A stretch of 64,000 nucleotides of DNA from Sphingorhabdus sp. YGSMI21 (GCF_002776575.1 NZ_CP022548.1:1069001-1133000), one strand, 5' to 3'. Positions 1-8,417 are shown, counted from the stretch's first letter. Numbers and translations are program-made. Notes: generated by a model from the letters alone, not told the origin.

Positions 1-222
1 GTAGCCAAAATAGATGATGCGATACTGGCCCTTGAAGTCAGTGTCCGAAGTTTTGCCGCCGTCCTGGTTGGTCAGCGTGAAGGACCCGCCGATCTTCGCG
101 CCCGCAAGCGGTGGCTCCGCACCGGCCGGCGCACCTCCGTCGGACGCAGGGTTGCAGGCGGCCAGAAGTGTCAGTAATCCTGTGGCGAGGATCATTTTTA
201 CGACATTGTTGATATTGTTCAT
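1..222 (-). CDS. SCO1/SenC-family lipoprotein, N-terminal part (cut by window edge)
   Basis: The frame opens with ATG at 222 and stays open for 74 codons to the left edge, so only the N-terminus is present. It starts with a lipoprotein signal (LLTLLAAC, lipobox Cys at residue 23), a short Ala/Pro/Gly linker, then GSFTLTNQDGGK and finally YRIIYFGY, the strand that precedes the CxxxC copper site in SCO1/SenC/PrrC proteins. Those proteins are membrane-anchored thioredoxin folds that deliver copper to cytochrome oxidase CuA. The CxxxC itself lies outside the window, so the copper-binding role is inferred. The gene is divergent from the ankyrin gene at 332. Confidence 0.75.
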   Translation of the reverse strand, partial: MNNINNVVKMILATGLLTLLAACNPASDGGAPAGAEPPLAGAKIGGSFTLTNQDGGKTSDTDFKGQYRIIYFGY

Positions 223-331
223 TACGGGGCCAGACATGGTCTGCTAGTGGATCAATTTCAACAGATAATTGATAGACAGCAATTGCAGTGGACCGGTGCA
301 AATGGTCACCGGTCAAAAAACGGGGCTAAAA

Positions 332-985
332 ATGTTCAAGAATATATCTTCGGTCACTCACTCGTCCGGTACATTGGTCAAATTCCTGCAGCTCGCCTTG
401 CTGGCGGTTGCCCTTGCGTCGATCTCCGCTCCGGCTGCCGCCCAGTTTTCGGAAAGCTATAATTTTCTGAAAGCGGTCAAGGAGAGAGATGGCGAGGAAG
501 CAACCAAATTTCTCAGCCAGCCGGGGTCGGTGATCGTCAACACGCGCGACCGCTCGACCGGAGAGACGGCCCTGCATATCGTTGTGGCCCGTCGCGACAA
601 TATCTGGGTCGGTTTCCTGCTGCAAAAAGGCGCCAATCCCGATCTCGCCGACAAGGAGGGTGTGACGCCGCTCATGCTGGCGACCCAGTTGCGCTTCGTC
701 GACGGTGTCAGGACCCTTCTGGCCAAGAAGGCCAAGGTGGATGCAACGAACAGACAGGGGGAAACGGCCCTCATCCGAGCCGTCCAGCTTCGCGATAGCG
801 AATTGGTCCGCCTGTTGCTCGCCAATGGCGCCGACCCGGACCACACCGATTCACTCGCCGGAAAATCGGCCCGCGACTATGCCAGGCAGGATCGCCGGGG
901 CGCATCCATCTTGGCCGAGATTGAAAAAGCGGACGCTGACAAAAAACCGGAACCGCAAGGCCGTTTCTTCGGACCGGAAGGCTAG
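332..985 (+). CDS. secreted ankyrin-repeat protein
   Basis: This 217-aa protein has an N-terminal signal peptide (hydrophobic LALLAVALASISAPAAA, likely cut before Q38) followed by about three ankyrin repeats between residues 70 and 175; GETALHIV, GVTPLMLA and GETALIRA mark the repeat starts. The C-terminus is a charged Lys/Pro tail. It is likely a periplasmic or surface protein-protein interaction module; no partner can be read from the sequence. The ATG at 332 is chosen because the signal peptide follows it. In-frame ATGs at 269 and 302 would add a polar leader in front of the signal, which is less likely. Confidence 0.8.
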   Translation: MFKNISSVTHSSGTLVKFLQLALLAVALASISAPAAAQFSESYNFLKAVKERDGEEATKFLSQPGSVIVNTRDRSTGETALHIVVARRDNIWVGFLLQKGANPDLADKEGVTPLMLATQLRFVDGVRTLLAKKAKVDATNRQGETALIRAVQLRDSELVRLLLANGADPDHTDSLAGKSARDYARQDRRGASILAEIEKADADKKPEPQGRFFGPEG

Positions 986-992
986 TCGACGC

Positions 993-1511
993 TCAATAGC
1001 CGTCTGGTTCGTGCTGTCCCCGCACCGGACTGATCCAGCCATCCGAAATCGCCGACCGCTGCATGGCGCGGCGAGCCAGCCGCATCGTCTCGGTCTTGCG
1101 CCGTGCCGGTGCCAGAGCATTGGTCGCAGCAGCCCGCACCATTTCCGCATCATAGGCGTCGGCGATGATCAGCCCGGTACGCTCGGGCATGAAATCGGGT
1201 CCTTCGACCGGGGACGCGTCGAATCCGACCGGAAGCGCCCAGTAGAAACGGTCACAATAGTCCAGATATTCGGTCCATTTGGCGTCGCCCAGCAAATCGC
1301 TGCGCGCGACCTTGATCTCGACGATGACAATCTGGCCCTTGGCATCAATACCCATCAGGTCGGCCCGGCGCCGGTTCCGCAAGCTGACCTCGGGCAACAC
1401 CATGATATCGTGTCGCATGAACATCCGGGCGACGCCGCGGGCAACAGCCTGTGCTCCGCTCAACACATCGGCGGTCATCAGCAATCCGGAGGAATCATCG
1501 ATCGATGTCAT
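993..1511 (-). CDS. mmcB: MmcB-family DNA repair protein (PD-(D/E)XK nuclease fold)
   Basis: This 172-aa protein matches the MmcB family, named from a Caulobacter SOS-linked DNA repair protein. The nuclease-fold core is visible as E41 in VLPEVSL, then RRADLMG (D51) and VEIK (E65, K67), a PD-(D/E)XK-like arrangement. The following KWTEYLDYCDRFYWA segment is also typical of the family. Activity as a nuclease is inferred from the fold. The gene is leftward, converges on the ankyrin gene with 7 bp between the stop codons, and has an ATG start at 1511. No LexA box was identified upstream by eye. Confidence 0.8.
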   Translation of the reverse strand: MTSIDDSSGLLMTADVLSGAQAVARGVARMFMRHDIMVLPEVSLRNRRRADLMGIDAKGQIVIVEIKVARSDLLGDAKWTEYLDYCDRFYWALPVGFDASPVEGPDFMPERTGLIIADAYDAEMVRAAATNALAPARRKTETMRLARRAMQRSAISDGWISPVRGQHEPDGY

Positions 1512-1544
1512 CGCATCTGACTAGAACATAAAAAGAACAAAATA

Positions 1545-1566
1545 AAGGCCCCCGTTCGGGAGCCTT
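1545..1566 (-). terminator. intrinsic terminator downstream of the cell-wall hydrolase gene
   Basis: A hairpin with 10-nt arms (AAGGCTCCCG / CGGGGGCCTT read on the minus strand) and a 2-nt loop is followed on the minus strand by an A/T-rich run (TATTTTG). It sits 27 bp after the stop of the hydrolase gene (1593) and before mmcB, so it should end the hydrolase transcript. Confidence 0.7.
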
Positions 1567-1592
1567 CATTTATTCGCCAATTTCCGGATCGC

Positions 1593-2300
1593 CTATTGAT
1601 AGAAGATATGATTGTCTATCGTAGCCAGCCGCTTGAGACGCCAGCCCGGCGAAACATAGCGTGCGTGAAAGAACAGCGCGCCTTCGACCGAACTTTCCCA
1701 GCCATCGTTCATCGCAATCTTGGCAATCGCCACGGCGTTGCGCCACTGCCGGTGGCCCTTGTTGATGCGGGGCATCTTGCCACCGCGCACGAAGGAAAAC
1801 TGGCTGCGCTGATATACAACGCCGCAGATCGTGTCGGGAAAACGGGGTGAAGCGACACGCGCCAGAACAACGCGGGCTACCGCCAGCTGGCCTTTCAGCG
1901 ATTCGCTTTTCGATTCAAAATAGACGGTGCCTGCAAGGCAGTGCATTTCTTCATCGAGCGCGCCGGCGACCGATTGCTGGCGGACCAGCTGGCGCAGCGT
2001 CGTTGCCCCGTCATTGACAAAATCGTCGGTGGCCCAGCGGTCAGCTTCCGCCTCGCCGTTGGCAATCTTGTCCGATTCCACGACATCCTGCGGGATTTCG
2101 GCAACAACTTCCTGCTGTTCGCCGAAAATAACGGCCTGGCCGGGTTCATCTTCTTCCAGCAACGCCGGATCAACAAATATTTCGGATTCAGGAATCTCGT
2201 CATTTGCTTCCAGAGCAAAAGACGCATCTGTGACGGAAAAGGCCGCCACAACAGTCAGTGCGAGCGACAAAACGCTCGTGGCACGAAAAATTTTTCTCAT
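1593..2300 (-). CDS. cell wall hydrolase, SleB/CwlJ family
   Basis: This 235-aa protein carries a signal peptide (residues 1 to about 29, ending SFA), an acidic low-complexity linker (30-95) and a C-terminal Hydrolase_2 domain (about 118-235). The motif CLAGTVYFES holds the Glu (E129) expected as catalytic acid in SleB-like lytic transglycosylases; QSQFSF-like and FHARYVSPGW segments also fit. In non-spore-formers such enzymes act on peptidoglycan in the periplasm, probably in remodelling. The 206-bp gap upstream (2301-2506) must hold its promoter, but I saw no convincing -35/-10 pair. A strong hairpin follows the gene. Confidence 0.85.
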   Translation of the reverse strand: MRKIFRATSVLSLALTVVAAFSVTDASFALEANDEIPESEIFVDPALLEEDEPGQAVIFGEQQEVVAEIPQDVVESDKIANGEAEADRWATDDFVNDGATTLRQLVRQQSVAGALDEEMHCLAGTVYFESKSESLKGQLAVARVVLARVASPRFPDTICGVVYQRSQFSFVRGGKMPRINKGHRQWRNAVAIAKIAMNDGWESSVEGALFFHARYVSPGWRLKRLATIDNHIFYQ

Positions 2301-2506
2301 AAACCTGTTTTGTTATGCGGTGAGACCAGAGCATATCCTGACAAAAACCCCGTCCGGAATGCCGAAAATGGACCGAAAACCCAAAACCCGTGGTCCATTT
2401 CTGTTCTCCCCGTCTGCGTGTTTACCGCCTGTCAATTCGACAAACGAGCGGCAACCTGCGCATCAAAGTTGAGCGCCAAATATGGTTCTGGTGAATAAAG
2501 TCAAGT

Positions 2507-2845
2507 TTACTGACCCATTAGGGCGATGAGCCGTTCCCCATCCGGGATGTCCAGTTCAATTAACCACATATCGGGGTCAAAACGGAATCTGCGGGCGAGA
2601 TATTCGGATAATTCTTTTGAATTATCAGTACCTTGAGGCCATATCTGCTGCCAATTGGGGGTACCATCCAGCGATGGCATATTCTCCAGAAGCCTAGGGT
2701 TTTCCCCCTTTTCAACGCACTGGACGAGAATGGTTCCCGAAATCCGGTCCCCTTTTTTCAGCACTGCCCCGAAACCGCCACGCTGGTCGACCAGCCGGAG
2801 CAGCGTCTGGACCTTCATTTCCGCGGAAAGCCGCGGTTCAATCAT
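2507..2845 (-). CDS. DUF1491 family protein
   Basis: This 112-aa cytosolic protein has the features of DUF1491, a short family largely confined to Alphaproteobacteria: MIEPRLSAEMKVQTLLR at the N-terminus, a Gly-rich GGFGAVLKKGD turn and a C-terminal DPDMWLIELD strand. No function is established. Its ATG overlaps the end of the thioesterase gene by 8 bp, so the two are translationally coupled and lie at the end of the ptsN operon. Confidence 0.8.
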   Translation of the reverse strand: MIEPRLSAEMKVQTLLRLVDQRGGFGAVLKKGDRISGTILVQCVEKGENPRLLENMPSLDGTPNWQQIWPQGTDNSKELSEYLARRFRFDPDMWLIELDIPDGERLIALMGQ

Positions 2846-3320
2846 CCTTCTTGTACCCGGGCAAGGATGCCAGCGGGATGTGCGAACGCATGAAAGTCCC
2901 GGTGCCGCGGGCTATTTCTTCGCCTTCGTCATCGACCAGACGCGAATCCGCGACAAACACCCTCCGTTTACCGCTGACCCACCGGCCTTCCGCGATCACC
3001 GGTCCCGACTTGAGCGGCTTGGTGAACAACAGATTGAACGCTGTGGTCAGGATGAACCGGTCGGAAACCAGACTGTTGGCTGCGTAAAAGGCAGCATCGT
3101 CGAGCATTTTGAAATAGGCGGTTCCGTGCACCGCGCCGGCGGCATGATAATAGCGCTCGTCCACCGTGAAAAATATTCGCGCCATGCCGGCATCGGCGAT
3201 TTCAAGACGGGAATTGAACAGCCGGTTTATCGGCGCTTCCGCATATAGCCGTTCGAGAGCCCGGAAATGCTCCTGCGCCCCTCCAGCATCCTGCGGACCG
3301 TCCGCCGATCTGTCGTTCAT
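2838..3320 (-). CDS. PaaI-like hotdog thioesterase
   Basis: This 160-aa protein looks like a single hotdog-fold acyl-CoA thioesterase of the PaaI/YdiI type: YHAAGAVHGTAYFKMLDDAAFYAANSL spans the central helix, with the usual HG and the acidic residue (D) of the active site, followed by ERW-like GRWVSGKRRVFVADSRLVD strands. Substrate is unknown. The ATG at 3320 is preferred over an in-frame TTG at 3326; neither has a strong ribosome-binding site. The gene follows ptsN by 9 bp and overlaps DUF1491. Confidence 0.8.
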   Translation of the reverse strand: MNDRSADGPQDAGGAQEHFRALERLYAEAPINRLFNSRLEIADAGMARIFFTVDERYYHAAGAVHGTAYFKMLDDAAFYAANSLVSDRFILTTAFNLLFTKPLKSGPVIAEGRWVSGKRRVFVADSRLVDDEGEEIARGTGTFMRSHIPLASLPGYKKDD

Positions 3321-3329
3321 CGCCAAGGA

Positions 3330-3797
3330 TCAGGCCGCCCGCTGCTCGCGCTGTCTGTTGAGCAGCGCGAAAAGCGCATCCTGACCCGATGCACCCCGAA
3401 GTTTCGCCACCATATGGTCATCCCGCAGAAAGCGGGAGGCCGCGGCCAGCGCCTTGAGATGCTCGACACCGCTTTTCTCCGGCGACAGCAGCGCGAAGAT
3501 CAGATCGACCGGCTTGCCGTCATGCGCGTTGAACGGCGCCGGTTCGGCGAGCCGCAGGAAAATGCCGATACAATGATCGAGGCCGGGCAATTTGGTGTGC
3601 GGAATCGCGACCGACCGTCCGAATCCGGTCGATCCCAGCGCTTCGCGAGCCTCGAGACCGGTGCGGATGGCCTCGGCATCGAGTCGATAGCATTCCTGCC
3701 CGATTTGGCCGATGGTGCGGAAGATATCATTCTTGTCGCCAATGTCCTGACAATCCCGCACGGCGGCGAGCTCCAGTCTAACGGGCAAATCAGTCAT
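3330..3797 (-). CDS. ptsN: PTS IIA-like nitrogen-regulatory protein PtsN
   Basis: This 155-aa EIIA-Ntr domain carries the phospho-acceptor site GRSVAIPHTK, with His67 the predicted phosphorylated residue. PtsN receives phosphate from PtsP via NPr and regulates potassium, nitrogen and stress responses by protein contact rather than sugar transport. The position downstream of hpf matches the rpoN-hpf-ptsN order of many Proteobacteria. A 128-bp gap separates it from hpf, so it may have its own promoter as well as read-through. Family-level assignment is firm; targets in this organism are unknown. Confidence 0.9.
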   Translation of the reverse strand: MTDLPVRLELAAVRDCQDIGDKNDIFRTIGQIGQECYRLDAEAIRTGLEAREALGSTGFGRSVAIPHTKLPGLDHCIGIFLRLAEPAPFNAHDGKPVDLIFALLSPEKSGVEHLKALAAASRFLRDDHMVAKLRGASGQDALFALLNRQREQRAA

Positions 3798-3925
3798 GAA
3801 TCTTTCCTCTTGTCCCGGCGAAACTCAGCCAATTCGGCAACCACCGTATAATCCGGTCGTTGATGCGCGTTGAACCAGCCGCTACAAATACCGGTTATCC
3901 GTTCGGTTTAAGCGATACGGGCCTG

Positions 3926-4498
3926 TCAGCTATTTGGTTCCACCCAACCGATCATGCCATCGGAGCGGCGATAAACCATATTATGGGCGCCAGTGCCAGA
4001 GTTTTTGAACAAAAGCGCGCTGGTATTGCGCAAATCCATCATCATAACCGCATTGGATACGCTGGCTTCCGGGATGTCGGTGCTGGTTTCGGCGATGATG
4101 GCGGGCGATTCGCCGTTCACTTCGCTTTCCTCTTCCTCTTCGGAGGCTTCGAACACGCGATAGGCTGCTTCTTCCTGCTTCGCCGCATATTGGGCCTGGA
4201 CATGATGGTCGTTCAGCCGGCGCATATAGCGGCGCAGCTGCTTTTCGGTCTTGTCGGCGGCCTGTTCGAACGCCTGATGCGCATCGCCGGCCTGCGCGTC
4301 CGATTTCAGGGTGAGACCCTGCATCACATGCGTCACGATATCGCATTTGAACTGGGCGTGGGGGGCCTTGCTCACGGTAACGTTCGCTGAAATCGCCTTG
4401 GCAAAATATTTGCTGGCAATCGCGTTCATCCGATCCTCGGCATGGGTTTGCAACGCATCGCCGGTATCGACCTGATGTCCTGAAACACGAACTTCCAT
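3926..4498 (-). CDS. hpf: ribosome hibernation promoting factor, long form
   Basis: This 190-aa protein has an N-terminal RaiA/YfiA fold (about 1-100, starting MEVRVSGHQVDTGDAL) that binds the 30S decoding centre, an acidic linker rich in Glu (about 115-135), and the C-terminal dimerisation domain (about 135-190; MDLRNTSALLFKNSGT and MIGWVEP) that pairs 70S ribosomes into 100S dimers. The length and second domain identify the long form. ATG at 4498 is chosen because GGAGA lies 7 nt upstream; the GTG two codons earlier would sit directly on that site. Confidence 0.92.
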   Translation of the reverse strand: MEVRVSGHQVDTGDALQTHAEDRMNAIASKYFAKAISANVTVSKAPHAQFKCDIVTHVMQGLTLKSDAQAGDAHQAFEQAADKTEKQLRRYMRRLNDHHVQAQYAAKQEEAAYRVFEASEEEEESEVNGESPAIIAETSTDIPEASVSNAVMMMDLRNTSALLFKNSGTGAHNMVYRRSDGMIGWVEPNS

Positions 4499-4545
4499 AT
4501 TCACTCTCCTTTTGCTTCTGCACCGTTACGCAAACAGTGGTGCAG

Positions 4546-5244
4546 CTAAACCTCAGACCAAAGAGGGTTTTCTATGCCCTCGATAAAAATCCTGTGCCGC
4601 GCCAGCTCGTCCTCGCTGGCATGATGCTCGCGCGCGGCGATGAACTGTTTCCGCTCTGCCGGCCGTGCCGCGGGCCGCATATCGCGAACCGGATCCTGCT
4701 TTCTCGCATCATCGGCCAGACCGAGTCCGATCTGCCGGCCGCCGGTCAGCTCGATATAAAGCTGGGTCAGCAGTTCGGCGTCCAGCAAAGCGCCATGTTT
4801 GACGCGGTGGCTGCGATCGATGCCGTAGCGCGAGCACAAGGCGTCCAGCGACAGTTTCGCACCGGGATGTTTGGATTTGGCGATCGCCAAAGTGTCGATC
4901 ATGCGGAACTGGGAAATCGGCTTGTACCCGCACAAGACCAGTTCGGCGTTGAGAAACTTGAAATCGAACTGGGCATTATGGGCCACCAGATTCGAATCTT
5001 GCAGGAAGGACAGCAATTCCTCGGCGCCGTCGGAAAACAGTTTCTTGTCGGACAGGAACACGTCCGAAAGCCCGTGGACTTCCTCTGCCGCCTTGGGCAT
5101 CGACCGCTGGGGATTATAATAGCAGTGGAAGGTCTGCCCGGTTTCGACCCGGTTGATCATTTCGATACAGCCGATTTCCACCATCCGGTCACCATTTTGA
5201 GGATCAAAGCCAGTAGTTTCGGTGTCGAAAATTATCTCTCGCAT
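4546..5244 (-). CDS. dnaQ: DNA polymerase III epsilon subunit (proofreading exonuclease)
   Basis: This 232-aa DEDDh exonuclease shows all three Exo motifs: IIFDTETTG (D7, E9), AHNAQFDFKFLN (D94) and HGALLDAELL (H150, D155). It removes mismatched 3' ends during replication as part of the polymerase III core. The gene is last in the ppsR-maf-aroE-coaE-dnaQ series and lies 27 bp after coaE. It is transcribed away from the putative origin, on the leading strand. The start codon is followed directly by the first Exo strand, which fixes it. Confidence 0.93.
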   Translation of the reverse strand: MREIIFDTETTGFDPQNGDRMVEIGCIEMINRVETGQTFHCYYNPQRSMPKAAEEVHGLSDVFLSDKKLFSDGAEELLSFLQDSNLVAHNAQFDFKFLNAELVLCGYKPISQFRMIDTLAIAKSKHPGAKLSLDALCSRYGIDRSHRVKHGALLDAELLTQLYIELTGGRQIGLGLADDARKQDPVRDMRPAARPAERKQFIAAREHHASEDELARHRIFIEGIENPLWSEV

Positions 5245-5271
5245 AAGGCCAATATCGGACCGATCTTTGGG

Positions 5272-5880
5272 TTACGCAAGGGCAGCTTTCAGTTTTTGAA
5301 CAAGTTTACGCACCTGCTGACGGGTTTCTGCCAGTGGCAGCGATGTGTCGATGACGGAATCGGCCTTTTCGCGCTTTTCCGCGTCCGGCATTTGCAGCGC
5401 CTTGATGTGGGAAAAGCGCTCTTCGCTCATGCCGGGCCGGGCGAGAACACGGTCCCGCTGATGGTCTTCGCCGGCCGAGACGACGACGATATGATCGACA
5501 CCCTGAGCGCCCGATTTCTCGAACAATAGCGGAATGTCGAACAGGATCATCGGCCGATGCCGATTCTCTTCGAGGAAGGCGATACGCATCTCGCCCACGG
5601 CTGGATGAATCAGCTTTTCGAGCTTTTGCATGGCGCCCGGATCGCCGAGCACCGCCGCACCCAGTTTCTGCCGGTCGACGCCTTGGCTGTTCGTGGTGCC
5701 GGGAAACAGCGCTTCGATCTCTTCGACCAGCGCACCATCCCGGCCCTGGAGCTCGTGGACAGCGGCATCGGCGTCGAACAGCGGCACACCTTCATCGACA
5801 AACATCTGCGCAACGGTCGATTTGCCCATGCCGATCGAGCCGGTGAGGCCGATGATGAAGGGCCGGGTCCGGTCGGTCAT
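5272..5880 (-). CDS. coaE: dephospho-CoA kinase
   Basis: This 202-aa P-loop kinase (GLTGSIGMGKS, residues 11-21) catalyses the last step of coenzyme A synthesis, phosphorylating the 3'-OH of dephospho-CoA. The lid and CoA-binding segments LFDADAAVHEL and LIHPAV are present, and VDHIVVVSAGEDHQRDRVLAR is typical of the family. Its ATG overlaps the stop of aroE by 4 bp (ATGA), so the genes are translationally coupled. Length is normal for the family. Confidence 0.94.
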   Translation of the reverse strand: MTDRTRPFIIGLTGSIGMGKSTVAQMFVDEGVPLFDADAAVHELQGRDGALVEEIEALFPGTTNSQGVDRQKLGAAVLGDPGAMQKLEKLIHPAVGEMRIAFLEENRHRPMILFDIPLLFEKSGAQGVDHIVVVSAGEDHQRDRVLARPGMSEERFSHIKALQMPDAEKREKADSVIDTSLPLAETRQQVRKLVQKLKAALA

Positions 5881-6695
5881 GCGATCAGCCGCTTTCTCAA
5901 TTCCTCATCATCTTCCATTGGCGGCGTCGCGCCGAAGAACAGTTCGAAGGCGAGCGCGGCCTGGCCGATCAGCATGTCGAGACCATCGACCACCGCCAAG
6001 TCCCGCTTTTTCGCCGCGCGCAGCAGACCGGTGTTCAGCGGCGCGTAGACCAGATCATAGACCAGCGCGTCGGCCGGCAGGGGACCGAGATCCAGCTCGA
6101 GCGGCGGCTTGCCCGTCATCCCGAGCGGGCTCGCGTTGATCAGCAGATCGGCTGCGGGCAATTGCGCGTCCATCGGCATCACCCCGCCCTTGGCCGAGGC
6201 CTGCATCAGCAAGCCGGTGGCTTTCAGGCCGTTGCGCGCGACAATGGTAATCTCGCCGATGCCGGCCTGTTTCAGCGCGAACAATACGGCCCGAGCCGCA
6301 CCGCCGGCACCGATGACCACGGCATGTTTGCCCGACCAGTCAGTGTCGGCGATCGGTGCGAAAAATCCCGCGGCGTCGGTATTGGTTCCCATCAGGCTGC
6401 CGTCATCCTGCCGGACAATCGTGTTCATCGCGCCGATCTTGTCCCGCACGCCGCCCGGATCGGCGACCAGATCGAGCATGGCGATCTTGTGCGGCAAGGT
6501 CACATTGCATCCCCGCCAGGCCGGATCGGCGCGACGCCGCTCGATATAGCCGGGCAGTTCGTCGGGCGTGACATGGCAGGCGCGATAATCCGCCTTGATA
6601 TCCAGCCGGTCGAGCCAGAATTTGTGGATCAGCGGCGACTTGCTCTGGGCGATCGGGTCTCCGATCACCTCGGCATAAGGCATTTCTGTGGTCAT
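5877..6695 (-). CDS. aroE: shikimate dehydrogenase
   Basis: This 272-aa enzyme reduces 3-dehydroshikimate to shikimate with NADPH in aromatic amino-acid synthesis. Seen are the substrate-site SKSPLIH (18-24), NVTLPHK with the catalytic Lys70, GTNTDAAG with Asp107, and the dinucleotide loop GAGGAARA (129-136). It overlaps both neighbours, maf and coaE, by 4 bp. The aroE-coaE-dnaQ arrangement is common in Alphaproteobacteria. Confidence 0.94.
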   Translation of the reverse strand: MTTEMPYAEVIGDPIAQSKSPLIHKFWLDRLDIKADYRACHVTPDELPGYIERRRADPAWRGCNVTLPHKIAMLDLVADPGGVRDKIGAMNTIVRQDDGSLMGTNTDAAGFFAPIADTDWSGKHAVVIGAGGAARAVLFALKQAGIGEITIVARNGLKATGLLMQASAKGGVMPMDAQLPAADLLINASPLGMTGKPPLELDLGPLPADALVYDLVYAPLNTGLLRAAKKRDLAVVDGLDMLIGQAALAFELFFGATPPMEDDEELRKRLIA

Positions 6696-7297
6696 GACGG
6701 TAAGATACCCCGGATACGAAGATAGTCCAGCAGATGCAGAAGCGGCAGGCCCATGATCGTGAACTGGCTGCCGTTGATGGCGGAGAAAAGCTGCGCGCCC
6801 CGGCCCTCGATTTCATAGCAGCCGACACAATGGCGGATATTGTCCCATTCCGATTCCACATATTGCGCAATGAATGTATCGCTCAGCGGGCGCACGGTCA
6901 GCGTCGCGATATCGACATGGCGCCAGACCGGCTTGCCCTGTTCGGCGATCACGGCAGCGCTGAAAAGCTTGTGCTTCCTGCCGGACAGCAATTTCAGATG
7001 GGCTATCGCGTCGGCCTGATCGACCGGCTTGTCGAGCATGCTGCCGTCGTCAAGCGCCAGCATCTGGTCGCCGCCCAGCACCAGTCCCGCGCCGATCCGC
7101 TGCGACAGCCGGACCGCTTTCGCCTCGGCCAGCGCGTCGGCAAGATTGCGCGCGGTCACGCCTTCGCTTTTGAGGCCGTCCCTCAGCGATTCCTCGTCGA
7201 CATTCGGCGCAATGGCTTCGACCGTGACGCCAGCGGCGGCCAGCATGGCCTGTCTCGCTTTGCTGCGGGACGCCAGTATCAGCGGCCTGTCATTCAT
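6692..7297 (-). CDS. maf: Maf-family nucleoside-triphosphate pyrophosphatase
   Basis: This 201-aa Maf/YceF/YhdE-family protein begins LILASRSKARQAML, the phosphate-binding N-terminal motif, and has LADALAEAKA and LGGDQMLALDDGS segments around the conserved acidic residue. Family members hydrolyse non-canonical or canonical NTPs to the monophosphate and act in house-cleaning or septum control; subfamily specificity cannot be assigned by eye. The ATG at 7297 gives an 8-bp overlap with the ppsR stop (ATGAATGA). A longer frame upstream would lie wholly inside ppsR and is unlikely. Confidence 0.88.
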   Translation of the reverse strand: MNDRPLILASRSKARQAMLAAAGVTVEAIAPNVDEESLRDGLKSEGVTARNLADALAEAKAVRLSQRIGAGLVLGGDQMLALDDGSMLDKPVDQADAIAHLKLLSGRKHKLFSAAVIAEQGKPVWRHVDIATLTVRPLSDTFIAQYVESEWDNIRHCVGCYEIEGRGAQLFSAINGSQFTIMGLPLLHLLDYLRIRGILPS

Positions 7298-8135
7298 CCG
7301 GACCGGCCTTCTGATCTTCCCCGGCGGCAACGTGACGCTCGTTGTAGAGATTGATGATCGCCGCGGCCGATTCCTCGATAGAACGACGGGTCACATCGAT
7401 CATTGGCCAGCCATTGTCGGCAAACATGCGGCGGGCATATTGGGTTTCGGCCTTGACCTTCTCTTCGTTGACATAGTCGGTTTCCGGCGCCTGATTCAGT
7501 GACAGCAGACGGTTGCGGCGGACCTGCACCAGCCGCGATGCGCCGGTGATCAGGCCGACGACCAGCGGGTTTTTCAGATGGAACAGGGAATCGGGCGGCG
7601 GCGATTCCGGCACGATCGGAATATTGGCGGTCTTGTAGCCGCGATTGGCGAGATAGATGGAGGTCGGGGTTTTCGACGTCCGGGAAACGCCGGCGAGCAC
7701 GATATCGGCCTCTTCCCAATTTTCCCAGCCGACGCCGTCATCATGGGCAATGGTGAACTGGATCGCTTCCACCCGGGCAAAATAGGCCGCATCGAGAATA
7801 TGCTGGCGGCCGGGCCGGGCCTTTGCTTCCTGACCCAGCATATTGGACAGCGCATCGGTCACCGTATCGAGCGCCGGAACCGAGGGCAGGCCCAGATGCC
7901 GGCATTCGCGCTCCAGCTTTGCCCTGATGTCGCGGTTGACGATCGTGAATATCACCAGCCCCGGATTGTCCGCCACTTCGACCAATATCCGGTTGAGATG
8001 CTTCTCGGAGCGGACCATAGGCCAGAAATGTTTTATAATCTCGACACCGTCGAACTGGGCCAGCGCCGCTTTGGCGATATTTTCCAGGGTCTCGCCGGTG
8101 GAATCCGACAGCAGATGGAGGTGGAGACGATTCAT
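7290..8135 (-). CDS. ppsR: pyruvate, water dikinase / PPDK regulatory protein (DUF299)
   Basis: This 281-aa protein is a bifunctional kinase/pyrophosphorylase that inactivates and reactivates PEP synthase or PPDK by threonine phosphorylation. The P-loop-like GVSRTSKT (149-156) and the N-terminal HLLSDSTGETLEN segment identify the family. It is, to my knowledge, the orthologue of Rickettsia RP001 / Caulobacter CC_0001, the gene beside the chromosomal origin. It is the first gene leftward of the putative oriC and opens the maf-aroE-coaE-dnaQ operon. Confidence 0.92.
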   Translation of the reverse strand: MNRLHLHLLSDSTGETLENIAKAALAQFDGVEIIKHFWPMVRSEKHLNRILVEVADNPGLVIFTIVNRDIRAKLERECRHLGLPSVPALDTVTDALSNMLGQEAKARPGRQHILDAAYFARVEAIQFTIAHDDGVGWENWEEADIVLAGVSRTSKTPTSIYLANRGYKTANIPIVPESPPPDSLFHLKNPLVVGLITGASRLVQVRRNRLLSLNQAPETDYVNEEKVKAETQYARRMFADNGWPMIDVTRRSIEESAAAIINLYNERHVAAGEDQKAGPDE

Positions 8136-8417
8136 GGCCTAAGCTTTGTGATTTCACGGGGGATAAAGCAAGGGATGAAAATGTGGATAAGTGGTCGGGC
8201 AATATTCTTCCCCGACGTCCGCAATTTCATCCACAGCGGATCAACATTGATCGATTCCATCAACAGTCTGTGGATAACGGGGATGAGATTTCGGAATCGG
8301 TCAAATTTTCATCAACCAGCGCCTGTCAATCTGTTTGTAATTGCGGCGCTCGCGGGTTACCGCCTTTTCCACGCTCTATCATCAACAACAATCTAATATA
8401 ATATATAAGATAATATA
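8136..8417. other. probable chromosomal replication origin (oriC) between ppsR and hemE
   Basis: The gap contains two perfect 9-mer DnaA boxes, TGTGGATAA at 8182-8190 and 8269-8277, and a one-mismatch inverted box TCATCCACA at 8227-8235. An AT-rich tract next to hemE (about 8391-8420) could be the unwinding element. GANTC sites (CcrM-type methylation) occur at 8253-8257 and 8294-8298, and ATCAAC recurs four times. Genes diverge from this gap on both sides. The location matches the hemE/RP001 origins known in Caulobacter and Rickettsia. Promoters for ppsR and hemE must also lie here. Function is inferred from position and boxes. Confidence 0.85.
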
